64,000 nt of DNA from Zanthoxylum bungeanum (Eukaryota > Streptophyta > Magnoliopsida > Sapindales > Rutaceae): NCBI GenBank assembly GCA_019454045.1, contig SKCR01007819.1, positions 248,001 through 312,000 on the forward strand, read 5' to 3'. Under the pieces are notes generated by a model. It worked only from the letters and a program-made list of their open reading frames with translations. It was not told the origin of the DNA and searched no databases. A program made the translations under genes and the position numbers. Below are positions 1 through 8,190 of this stretch, piece after piece (the stretch's first letter is position 1; every line of letters begins with the position of its first letter).

Positions 1-1
1 T

Positions 2-575
2 ATGAAGACTCTTACCACTGGATCCACAGGTTCACCATATAGAGGAGCACCAGAGTCAAACCAACTTGAAGAAATGGTGAATTTTGTCAACAATTTCAAC
101 AGACAGGGGAACAATCCATATTCCAACACCTACAACCCAGGGTGGAGGAATCATCATAATTTTTCATGGAGTAACAATTCAGGCCAACAGCAGAACTATC
201 CACCACCTGGATTCCAGCAATAGAACAAATGCCAGGAGCAGGTAAGTGAACCAGGAATAGCAGAGTGCTGGCTCAGTTAAAAAGGTATGATGCTTGATTC
301 GAGCCCAATCAGCTTCTATTAAAGCACTGGAGAATCAAATTGGACAATTGGCCAATGCTCAGAGTTACAGACCACCAGGTAATCTTCCTAGCAACACAGA
401 GCCAAATCCAAGGAACATGGGAAAGGAGCAATGTCATGCCATCATGTTAAAAAGCGGTACTGAAATCAACAAAGATGTTGGAGCCAAAACAACTGCTGAG
501 AAGTTACAAAAGAAACGGGCAACAGACGGAGGAAAAAGAAGCAAAGGAAAAAAAACAAGACCACTCTACCTCTAC
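2..575 (+). pseudogene. Athila gag, C-terminal part, broken
   Basis: Remnant of the gag polyprotein that would coat retrotransposon RNA. The first 73 codons read through the Asn/Tyr/Pro-rich stretch typical of this lineage (NNPYSNTYNPGWRNH, then PPPGFQQ), ending in a stop at about 221-223. After a frame change the text resumes near 300 with ENQIGQLANAQSYRPPGNLP and GKEQCHAIMLKSG, the usual gag-protease linker. It loses frame again near 490-580 in a Lys-rich stretch. The start lies left of the window. The short ORFs on both strands here are by-products of these frame changes. Confidence 0.75.
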
Positions 576-1270
576 CTTTTACTCAGCGTCTTCAGAAAAA
601 CAAACTGGACAAGCAGTTTGCCCGTTTCCTGGAGGTGTTCAAAAAGCTGCACATCAACATTCCATTTGCAGAAGCCTTGGAACAAATGCCCAGCTATGTA
701 AAATTCATGAAAGATATTCTTTCACGAAAACGGAGATTGGGAAATTACGAGACAGTAGCATTGACAGAAGAATGCAGCGCCATCATTCAGAGGAAACTTC
801 CCCCGAAGTTGAAAGATCCTGGCAGTTTCACCATTCCTTGCGTCATAGGAGAACATAACTTTGGTAAGGCTTTATGTGATTTAGGTGCAAGTGTTAATTT
901 GATGTTTTTTTCTATTTTCAGGAAACTGCAGATTAGAGAAACAATGCCCACTTCAGTCTCTCTACAACTTGCTGATAGAACGCTCGTATTTCCAAGAGGC
1001 GTAGTTGAGGATGTGCTGGTCAAGGTTGACAAATTCATTTTCCCAGCAGATTTTATTTTCTTTGATATGGAGGAAGACGCAGACGTGCCAATCATCCTCG
1101 GGAGACCATTCTTGGCTACAGGTTGAACCATTATTGATGTACAAAAAGGAGAATTAACCATGAGGGTACAGGACCAAGAAGTAACATTCAATGTTTTCAA
1201 GGCCATAAATTTCCAAGATGATGAAAAGAATGAGGAATGTTTCAGACTTGATGTGATACACAGTACCATT
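576..1270 (+). pseudogene. Athila aspartic protease region
   Basis: Retropepsin-like protease that would cleave the gag-pol polyprotein. The reading frame opens upstream of 635 with LDKQFARFLEVFKKLHINIP and runs to a TGA near 1124. The active-site loop is ALCDLGASVNLM, with D-L-G in place of the usual D-S/T-G, as is common in Athila-type proteases. The flap and C-terminal motif VPIILGRPFLATG is also present. A TGA directly after LATG replaces the next codon, and the frame then continues as an IDVQKGELTMRVQDQEVTF-like stretch. Three or more lesions mean no functional product. It is flanked by gag remnants upstream and by the deletion junction downstream. Confidence 0.8.
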
Positions 1271-1780
1271 CAGAACTCTAATGCAATGCAAAGTTCTACT
1301 GACAAACTTAAAACATGTCAATTGCATGTGGAGCCTAAAGATAAAACGTCTTTTGCACCGAAAGAGCCAATTTTTGCACTACAAGCAAGAGAAGAGAAAA
1401 AGATCCACCAGTTCAACGAATTGGAGGAATTTCACAATCAGCCTTTTGAGGATGCCAAATTGTACAAAGAAAAGGGCAAGAAAAGACATGATGAGAAGTT
1501 AGTGCGCATACAAATGGAACCAAGGCAGAAGGTACTGTAAAACAAATCAAGGGTGAAATTCTTCCCATGGAAGCCAAAATCACGGTGGTCAGGTCCATTT
1601 GTGATCACCAAAGTTTTACCAGATAGAGCCATTGAAATATATGATCCTGAATCCAACAAAACTTTCAAGGTTAAAAACAAGCGTGTTGAGCACTACTGGG
1701 GGAAGAATTATTTGAGCGACAAAAAGAAAGTGTCACACTTTCAGATCCAGCCTAACGATCGAGAAGTAAAGTCTAGTTAA
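1160..1780 (+). pseudogene. In-frame fusion of protease tail to integrase C-terminus (RT, RNase H and IN core deleted)
   Basis: One open frame (1160-1540) begins with the post-protease segment QEVTFNVFKAINF and, after about position 1380, continues with HQFNELEEFHNQPFEDAKLY and KGKKRHDEKLV. In Athila-type elements these latter motifs belong to the end of the integrase, thousands of bases downstream. After a stop at 1538-1540 the same frame class resumes: RVKFFPWKPKSRWSGPFVI (from about 1548), then VKNKRVEHYWG, the usual integrase tail. So a deletion of the RT, RNase H and catalytic integrase region left an in-frame join. Either a non-autonomous derivative spread in this form or the deletion is private to this copy; one window cannot distinguish these. 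Confidence 0.7.
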
Positions 1781-1860
1781 CGACTCAAAACTTAGCGCTC
1801 GCAGGGAGACAACCCATGCAATTTTTGTATAATTATTGTGATTTGGTGTAATTTAATTTT

Positions 1861-1879
1861 GTGTGTTTAGTTTTTGCAG
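1861..1879 (+). promoter_or_regulatory. Putative 3' splice site before accessory ORF 1
   Basis: A T-rich run ending in TTTTTGCAG (CAG at 1877-1879) lies 16 bp upstream of the ATG at 1896. It looks like a plant 3' splice site. Plant Athila elements are thought to express their downstream (env-like) ORF from a spliced subgenomic RNA, so a functional acceptor here is plausible but inferred. Confidence 0.35.
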
Positions 1880-1895
1880 ATTAAGACATTTCAAG

Positions 1896-2448
1896 ATGGA
1901 AGAAGCTCTCGCAAATCTTCGCAAGCAATTTCCTTCTCTCCCTTAAAAATCTCTGCTGAAAGTTTACAAAGCTCGCTTAGAACGGATGAGACTACTGATG
2001 ATCAAAGGTATTCATACTGACATTCGTTGGATTATTGAAGCACGGGTCCGATTGGCAGGTGAGTCTTCTGACTCTTTTATTTCACATCTATCTGGTTTAG
2101 GAAAGAGCACATATGCTAAAAAGAGAAGAGCCAAAAGAATGTGTGTTTGTTATAAATGTGCTCATATGTTTTGTAATACTCGTTGTCGTTCTTTAGGAAT
2201 GGTGTCTGATAACCGCGAAGATAAGATTAATTTCATTAAGGATGGCTTGAGTAAGGAGTCTTGGATGACATATCTAAAACTCTTGAGAGCATCCCAGTGG
2301 ATGTGTGTATCATGAAATTCGTATGTTATATGTATAATTCCAAAAGGAAAGACAACTGTTAAGTCTCGGGAATCTGACTCAAAAAGACCATGTTTGCCAA
2401 TTTATAAGAAAATTGGATAGGAAGCTTGTCCCTGACGCATAGACGTCA
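1896..2448 (+). pseudogene. Accessory ORF 1 of the Athila element, Cys-rich, unknown function
   Basis: Reading frame starting MEEALANLRKQFPSLP, then a TAA at 1944-1946, then continuing in the same frame from before the ATG at 1986 to a stop at 2313-2315. A one-step frame change carries it on as PKGKTTVKSRESDSKRPCLP to about 2420-2448. The middle holds a cysteine cluster (CVCYKCAHMFCNTRC) that could bind a metal, followed by an acidic, charged segment (DNREDKINFIKDGLSKE). I do not recognise the family. It sits where Athila-type elements carry an env-like or extra ORF, downstream of pol and upstream of the polypurine tract, but I see no signal peptide or membrane anchor in it. The single stop and the frameshift suggest recent decay of a once-coding frame. 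Confidence 0.5.
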
Positions 2449-2489
2449 ATCAAGCCGTTACTTTTCTTATGAATATTATATCTCCTTGT

Positions 2490-2543
2490 CTTTTCTTAAT
2501 AATTTTGATTTGTTTTGTTGTTTTTCTTTGTTTTCTCCGACAG
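2490..2543 (+). promoter_or_regulatory. Putative 3' splice site before the LOG-like ORF
   Basis: Long T-rich tract (TTTTGTTGTTTTTCTTTG) ending in CTCCGACAG at 2535-2543, about 160 bp upstream of the LOG-like ATG. A CTTAAT-type branch-point candidate is just upstream. It resembles a strong plant 3' splice site and could create a subgenomic RNA for the second accessory ORF. Inferred from sequence only. Confidence 0.4.
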
Positions 2544-2703
2544 GATCCAGACCTTTTTTACTATCACGATATTATTTCGCTACTAATCGTCCTCTGGAAG
2601 ATACTTGTGCTATTTTTACTCACCATTTTCAGGTACTATAAATTCAGCCCGTCATTGCACTTTTGAAGGCATCCAGATTTGAGAAAGAAATCCATAAAAA
2701 AAA

Positions 2704-3366
2704 ATGACAGCCACTTCAAGAAAACGAGTTGAAAACATCTGTGTGTTTTGCGGTAGTAGTGTTGGTACTAAGCCACAATACGTAGAAGCAGCACAGGAAT
2801 TGGGTCGAGTCTTAGCTGCAAGGAATATGCACTTAATATATGGCGGGGGCAATCTTGGACTTATGGGGATCGTTTCAAATTCTGTATAGGAAGGAGGCAG
2901 TCACGTTTTGGGAATCATCCCAAAACCCTTGGCAGAGGCAAATCTTATTGAACCATCAAACGGAGAGGAACTGATCCTGCCAGGTATGTCTGAACGACTG
3001 GTAGAAATGATTAACCGTGCTGATGCTTTTATTGCTTTGCCAGGTGGCTTGGGTACATTGGAGGAAATTTTTATTGTGTTATCTTGGGCGAACCTGAACA
3101 TACACCAGAAACCGCTTGGACTGTACAACGTTAAAGGATTTTATGATTTTCTTTGTGTGTTTCTTGATGATGCTCGGAGAAATGGGTTCGTGTCAAAACC
3201 TATGAAAGAACTCCTCTTCACTGCCAGAACTGCTCCGGATCTAATAGACCAACTCATAGCCTATGAACCACAAGTTGACCTTATCCTTTCAAAGCTAAAT
3301 TGGTCTGAATACGATCGTGGTAAGAGGCGTCGGATTAATCTAGATCTTAACCTTAATTTCATGTAG
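2704..3366 (+). pseudogene. LOG-like cytokinin riboside 5'-monophosphate phosphoribohydrolase, intronless, carried inside the Athila element
   Basis: LOG enzymes release active cytokinin bases from their riboside monophosphates in the cytosol and nucleus. The frame starts ICVFCGSSVGTKPQYVEAA after a basic N-terminus and keeps the nucleotide-binding motif GGGNLGLMG, the family signature PGGLGTLEE, and IHQKPLGLYNV, at about 220 codons, the usual LOG length. An in-frame TAG at 2887-2889, after GIVSNSV, is the only lesion I see; the frame resumes at once with EGGSHVLGIIPK. Plant LOG genes I know of have several introns while this copy has none, so capture from an mRNA is likely (inference). It lies between the integrase tail and the polypurine tract, inside the transcribed unit. 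The ATG sits just after an A-rich run. It differs from canonical LOGs around SERLVEMINR, where many carry RK-xx-M. Confidence 0.8.
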
Positions 3367-3416
3367 AATTTCAGCTAACCAGGTACGACCTTCTTAACTC
3401 TCCTTTTACTGTTTAA

Positions 3417-3454
3417 GACATTGGGGACAATGTCTCATTTAGTTTGGGGGAGGG
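3417..3454 (+). other. Hairpin plus internal polypurine-tract-like motif
   Basis: A perfect 7-bp inverted repeat GACATTG/CAATGTC with loop GGGA (3417-3434) is followed by TTTGGGGGAGGG (3443-3454). This copies the architecture of the true polypurine tract 1.2 kb downstream, so it may be a second priming site or an older tract. The stretch 3455-3890 is AT-rich noncoding sequence with no gene. Confidence 0.5.
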
Positions 3455-3890
3455 AATTAGTTGATCATTACCTTATTTTTAGTTTGTGTGTTATTTTTAT
3501 TTTTAGTCCAAAATTTTTCGAAAAATACAAAAAAAATGAAAAATTTTCAAAAATTACAAAAATATTTTACGTTTTTGTGTTTTTATTTTGACTAAAAATG
3601 TGAAATTGGTAAAAGATAATTGAGTAAGGAGTTTCCACTCCTGAGACGTATCTCAACCCATTTTTTCGGAACAAGTTAGTTTTTGTTTATTTCATTTTGA
3701 ATTATTTAATTTGTAAATTCTCCATAAAACGGACTAAAATGGATCTTCATATGCTCAGTTAGCAGATATTATCAACATGAATAGTAATATACGGACATGA
3801 GCTAAAATTGAAAAGTTTGTAATATTCAGTGCTCTAGTTTATTTGGAGGAAGCATCTCAAAAAAGCAATGGAGTAAAAAAAAACGTTCGA

Positions 3891-4124
3891 GATCCGAGTT
3901 ATTAAGTCTGTAAAGGTGTTTTAACACCTAGTGCCATTAAACCAACTGGTTTGGGAGTCACTGGCCCAAAGCTCGTTACATGGATCAGAGATGTTGCGGA
4001 ATAAATATATTATCTGAAGTCTGAGTAATTAAGTCTGTAGGGGTGTCTTAACACCTGGTGCCCTAAAGCCAACTGGTTTAGGAGCCACCGGCCAAAAGCT
4101 CGCTACATAGATGGAAGATATTGT
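3891..4124 (+). repeat. Two direct repeats of about 110 bp, period 127 bp
   Basis: The block ATTAAGTCTGTA...GGTGT...TTAACACCT...CAACTGGTTT...AGCTCG...TACAT occurs at about 3901 and again at 4028, with point differences. It lies in the untranslated region before the 3' LTR. The spacer and the following 500 bp are AT-rich and contain no gene. Confidence 0.7.
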
Positions 4125-4657
4125 ATATAAATAAAAAATAGAAAGAAAAATCAAAGAAAAAAATCCGAAAAATCCGAAAAATTATTCCATTGCTATAAAA
4201 AGGTGTGAAATCTGATAGAACTTTAGGACAAAAATATTACTCTCTTATCAACTGCACTTGTGACTGTTGTGGGCAAAATGAGTTGTTTAATATTTTGTTA
4301 GCTGTGTATATGGAGAATGGTAAAATAAATCGGAGAATTTACTTATTCAGTATTTAGAAAGAAAGAAACAACTAGTAACTTGGAGTAGAAGTTTTCACCT
4401 GATTAGTCACTAATTATTTATTCTCTTTTTCGCTTGTCTTTTTGCTTTTGTGTGCATTAGTTTTACTTTCTTTTTACTTTTGTAAAATGTTTGTGGGTAT
4501 CATTGTTGTAAACCCTCACGAGACTACAACCTCGTCCACTAGGGACACCTAGAGGGTTAAAGGCTTGTTTCATACTCTAAATGCAACCGAGATCCCTACG
4601 AAAGTGGCTTGTTTTAATTTTTATTTTAATGTTATTTATGTTAGTTTATTTTTATGC

Positions 4658-4700
4658 TTTGCTCGAGGACTAGCAAAATGTTAGGTTTGGGGGTGTGATG
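4658..4700 (+). other. Polypurine tract of the Athila element with upstream hairpin
   Basis: The inverted repeat TTTGCT/AGCAAA (4658-4677) is followed by GTTTGGGGGTG (4685-4695), the plus-strand primer site expected just before a 3' LTR. The following TGATAAATC (from 4701) matches the start of the Athila-type solo LTR seen elsewhere in the window (TGATAAGTGC on the - strand at 53656). Confidence 0.75.
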
Positions 4701-5001
4701 TGATAAATCTATCACTATTTCCCACTCATTTAACATAATATTTTGTATAGTTTCTTGAGTTTTGAGAATATTTTGATGTGTTGTTTTTATGGTTATTTTG
4801 TAGATAATAGTTTCAAGGACATTCTGGAGGTGTTGGAGGCAAAACAGTGAAAATTGGCAAAAAGGGCAAAATGGTAATTTTGGGCGCGTCGCGACGCGCA
4901 AGCCCTTGGCGTCACGACGCCTAACATGCACCAAGCGCTAACGTGCGCCAGGTCAACGGGTCAGAATTTGAGAAGTTTTGACTTTGCTATGTGCGCCGTG
5001 C

Positions 5002-5175
5002 CACGTGTCACCATCACAAAGATCGCTAAAATGCGCCGAACACGTGTCACAAGCCTATGGTGCCGACACTCCGCGTGACACGTGTCATCTTCTCTCATTG
5101 GACCAAATCATCGGCGAATCTTCTTCGCCACGTGTCATCTTCTCATTGAACCGAATCTAACCAGCGTGCCACGTG
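5002..5175 (+). promoter_or_regulatory. Array of five perfect G-boxes (CACGTG) in the LTR
   Basis: CACGTG occurs at 5002, 5041, 5079, 5129 and 5170, mostly within CACGTGTCA, spaced 38-50 bp, with the nearest 130 bp upstream of the TATA box. Such motifs bind plant bZIP and bHLH factors and act in ABA, light and stress promoters. The position in U3, upstream of a TATA box, suggests an enhancer for the retrotransposon; the activity is inferred. Confidence 0.65.
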
Positions 5176-5304
5176 TTGAATTCTTATTGGGCCGACGAAA
5201 TCCGCGTCAACAGTCAAAGCAAACCGCGTGGACCAAGTCAACAGAGCCAGCTTCGCGACGCAAGAAGAATTTTGGCGTCGCGACGCCAGACGCAAAATTT
5301 GGCC

Positions 5305-5310
5305 TATAAA
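5305..5310 (+). promoter_or_regulatory. Candidate TATA box of the Athila LTR
   Basis: GGCCTATAAATTG, with TATAAA at 5305-5310, about 600 bp into the LTR and downstream of the G-box array. It fits the U3/R promoter position. Confidence 0.5.
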
Positions 5311-5624
5311 TTGAACTCGAGATTTCAATGTAGTTGCACAAGCACATCCATTCTATCTCATTTCTTTGATGTAAATATGGAGTTTCCTCTCTAGTTTTTT
5401 TTTAATTTAAGTTTTGTAATTAATTTTAAAATTACATTCTGTAATAGTAATTACTTTTTGTTATAGTAATAGTAATTTTATCTTGTTTTTACTGTTTCAG
5501 TTTTACTATTCAACCATGATGAGGTACTTCTCTTGCTAAGGTAAGAGGTAATTCTTTACTGTTACTATTTAGATTAATCTCCCTAAATTAATATATTTAT
5601 TATTTAAAATTTGACTTAATAAGG

Positions 5625-5835
5625 ATACCGCATACTGGTCGGGTTGGCTGTTAAATTAAATGGTTTAAACCTGACTAATCAATGATACCCGAATATATGG
5701 CCTGGTTGGTAATTAAATTTTCTTTACCGCCTATATGGCAGGTTCATCTGACAAATCATACCGCCTTTATGGCTGGTCGGAACTTAATTTTGAAATAATC
5801 AGGTTACCGCCTCTATAGGGCTGGTTGGTAATATT
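5625..5835 (+). repeat. Degenerate tandem repeat around TACCGCC...ATGGC.GGTT
   Basis: About five units share TACCG(C)C, TATATGGC and TGGT(T/C)GG followed by AATTAAATT, roughly 45-60 bp apart. The last unit ends at the copia insertion site. Confidence 0.5.
5831..5835. repeat. Target-site duplication ATATT, left copy
   Basis: ATATT precedes the copia LTR start TGTTGG; the identical right copy is at 15873-15877, directly after LTR end CTAACA. Confidence 0.9.
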
Positions 5836-7750
5836 TGTTGGTTTCTCTATTATATGTCCCAAGGAAAGATTAAGCATATGAAATACAACAATGAATATAT
5901 ATTAAAAGATGAAGTATGGCGGAATCATACTTACAAAGCTTTTGTGATGAGAATGATGAAGAAAATCTTTGAATCTCCAAGCTTCAAGTTTCGGCCAAGG
6001 GAGGAAGAAGAGTTGAAGCTCCAAGCTTTGTGTATTCCAAGCTCTTTGATGGTTTCCCTATCACCTCCTTTGATCCTTCAATGTGCTAGCAAATGGAGAA
6101 AAAAAATCAAATCTTCTTTGCCCTAATGGAAGTCACGGCATTGTGAGAGAGAGAGGAGAGTTGTCTTGATCTTTGTTACAAAAATCAATTATATTTATGC
6201 CATAATATTTATTAAATTAATAATAAACTTATGACACAAATCATGCAATGGCTTAGAGTGTCAAACACTCAAACTCCATGCAAAACCATTGAGTGTATTG
6301 TACACTATCACCATGCAATGTATTAACAATTAAATAATGCATATAATGACATGTGTCATGTGGGCCCCACACGTTTCCAAATGAAAGTGGGCCCACGTGC
6401 ACTCACGCGCGTTCGGTTTCGATATTTCCGAAATACCGAACTTACGTCGCGACGTTAATTAAATCGAATTTAAATAAAATTGCGCCTAGCGAAATTATTA
6501 TTTACGTCGCTAACGAATTAATTCTAAATTAACTCGTTTGCCCGAATTAAAATCTAATTTTAATTTCGCGTCGAAATCGAATTTCGATTATTATATCGAA
6601 TATAATAATTTTATCGATTAATTCTAAATTAATCGTTCTCTCTCTAAATAAGGCACTTTATCCAAGATAAAGTTTCTCCGCAATTAATCCAAGATTAATT
6701 AAGTCCGAATCAAATATCATAGGTGAATCTTCAGGAAGCGACCCAAGAGATCTCCGGATATTTGGCAGTAAATACGGTCGTCGGATAATCCGAACACGTA
6801 CGTACCTCGTACTACGTTCTTACCGATTCACAAGACAAGGTTGGCTTCTAGCAAAGCGCCATGCCTACCCAATTCTCCAGAAATATTCTTACTGGAATAT
6901 TAGATCTATATCAAGCGTAGTATACCGTAGTATTGCGTACATCGATCCAGTATCGGACGATCACATGTTAGGCCTGGGGCTGGAAATGTGTCTGCCCCGT
7001 ACGAAACATATATCGGACATCAAGCAACTAGTCTCTTTAAATCGGACAATCCTGACCTGGTCATATTGTCCCGACGGTTGCAACCTTTTATAGAGTACTA
7101 GTTCTGTGTCCTGCGTGATCATCACACCTCCATATGTCTGAAGTGATACTTCCATCTCGACATCACATCCAGTACACTACGATTCTCGATAAACCCAGAA
7201 GAGGTGTACACAGAACCGGTTAAGGTCCCCAACCACCAAAACCAAAGTTTACCGATTGTCGCAAGTACTAGCGATGTAAGTCTCAGGTTAAGACCATATA
7301 CACCTACCCTGATGCGGCCTCCCATAGACACGCAGACATACTACCAATGGGATTCCGCGGGGTCTATCCAGAGCGAAGCTGTTTTCCGTACCATCGGTAA
7401 AACACAAACTCCTATCGCACTTGCATAAGTATCCAATACTTAAATATATGAGAACTATGCCGTTGTGCCCTCACAACGTGCACAAGCGCAATACTAGTCT
7501 ATTCCGCATTATCGATGTCCGATCTCGATAATACTCCGACTAGGGATATTTAATGATTAAACCTTTATGGATTGATACTGTCTCATATCATCTCAATCCG
7601 GTATTAATCATATGGACTTTCGCCATTTATATATCAAAGTAAATAATATTACAAAACGGCAAAAGGCAATTTCATTATCACATAGTTAATTTTGTACAAT
7701 AATACAATATCATTTACAAACAGTGACGCTATGGGACATAATGTCTAACA
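5836..7750 (-). repeat. 3' LTR of copia-1
   Basis: 1915 bp, TGTTGG...CTAACA on the + strand. Nearly identical to 13961-15872. About 14 sites differ, and almost all are indels of 1-5 bp. It holds no gene; the short ORFs inside are chance frames repeated in both LTRs. Confidence 0.9.
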
Positions 7751-7763
7751 ATCTCCCACTTGG
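7751..7763 (-). other. Polypurine tract of copia-1
   Basis: On the - strand CCAAGTGGGAGAT lies directly before the 3' LTR start TGTTAGACAT, the expected plus-strand primer site. Confidence 0.85.
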
Positions 7764-7764
7764 C

Positions 7765-8190
7765 CTATAGCCAGTCACTCAAGCATCTAATACCCGAACT
7801 ATGTATGTGTCGTTCAAAAACTTGCTGAAGAACAGCCTTCGTCAGCGGATCTGCAATGTTGTCATCTGATGTGACCTTCTCGACCTTTACATCGCCACGA
7901 TGTATAATCTCCCGAATCAGATGGTAACGTCGAAGAACATGCTTGGACCGTTGATGAGACCTTGGTTCCTTAGCCTGTGCTATAGCCCCGTTATTGTCAC
8001 AATACAATGGAACGGGCTCAGCTGCTAACGGAACTACTCCTAATCCGATTAGGAACTTTCGGATCCAAACTCTGCCTCCTTGCTGCTTCAGATGCAGCGA
8101 TGTACTACTCCGCTTCTGTTGTTGAATCGGCAACAGTATCTTGCTTGGAAGATTTCCAGCTCACTGCTCTGCTCCGTTATTCAAACAAAA
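7765..8190 (-). pseudogene. copia-1 RNase H, frameshifted
   Basis: C-terminal RNase H domain of pol, which would remove the RNA template. The - strand text shows LYCDNNGAIAQAKEP, RSKHVLRRYHLIRE and NIADPLTKAV, ending SDWL and a stop. The frame is shifted relative to the RT upstream by an apparent 5-bp duplication (GGAGCA-GAGCA-GTGAGC near 8157-8175 on the + strand). The TEAEYIAA region carries an extra TAG (GAGTAGTAC). The CDNN and ADPLTK motifs remain. Disabled as it stands, although such small indels could also be assembly errors. Confidence 0.8.

Noticed and set aside
787..1269. 160-codon - strand ORF.
   Set aside because: Antisense to the Athila protease.
2469..2666. Hydrophobic frame between accessory ORF 1 and the LOG-like ORF, possible env membrane segment.
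   Set aside because: The Leu/Phe/Ile content comes from the T-rich splice-acceptor-like tract. There is no start context, signal peptide or domain.
6961..7428. ORFs repeated at 15087-15552.
   Set aside because: They lie in the copia-1 LTRs and appear twice only because LTRs are duplicated; no domain.
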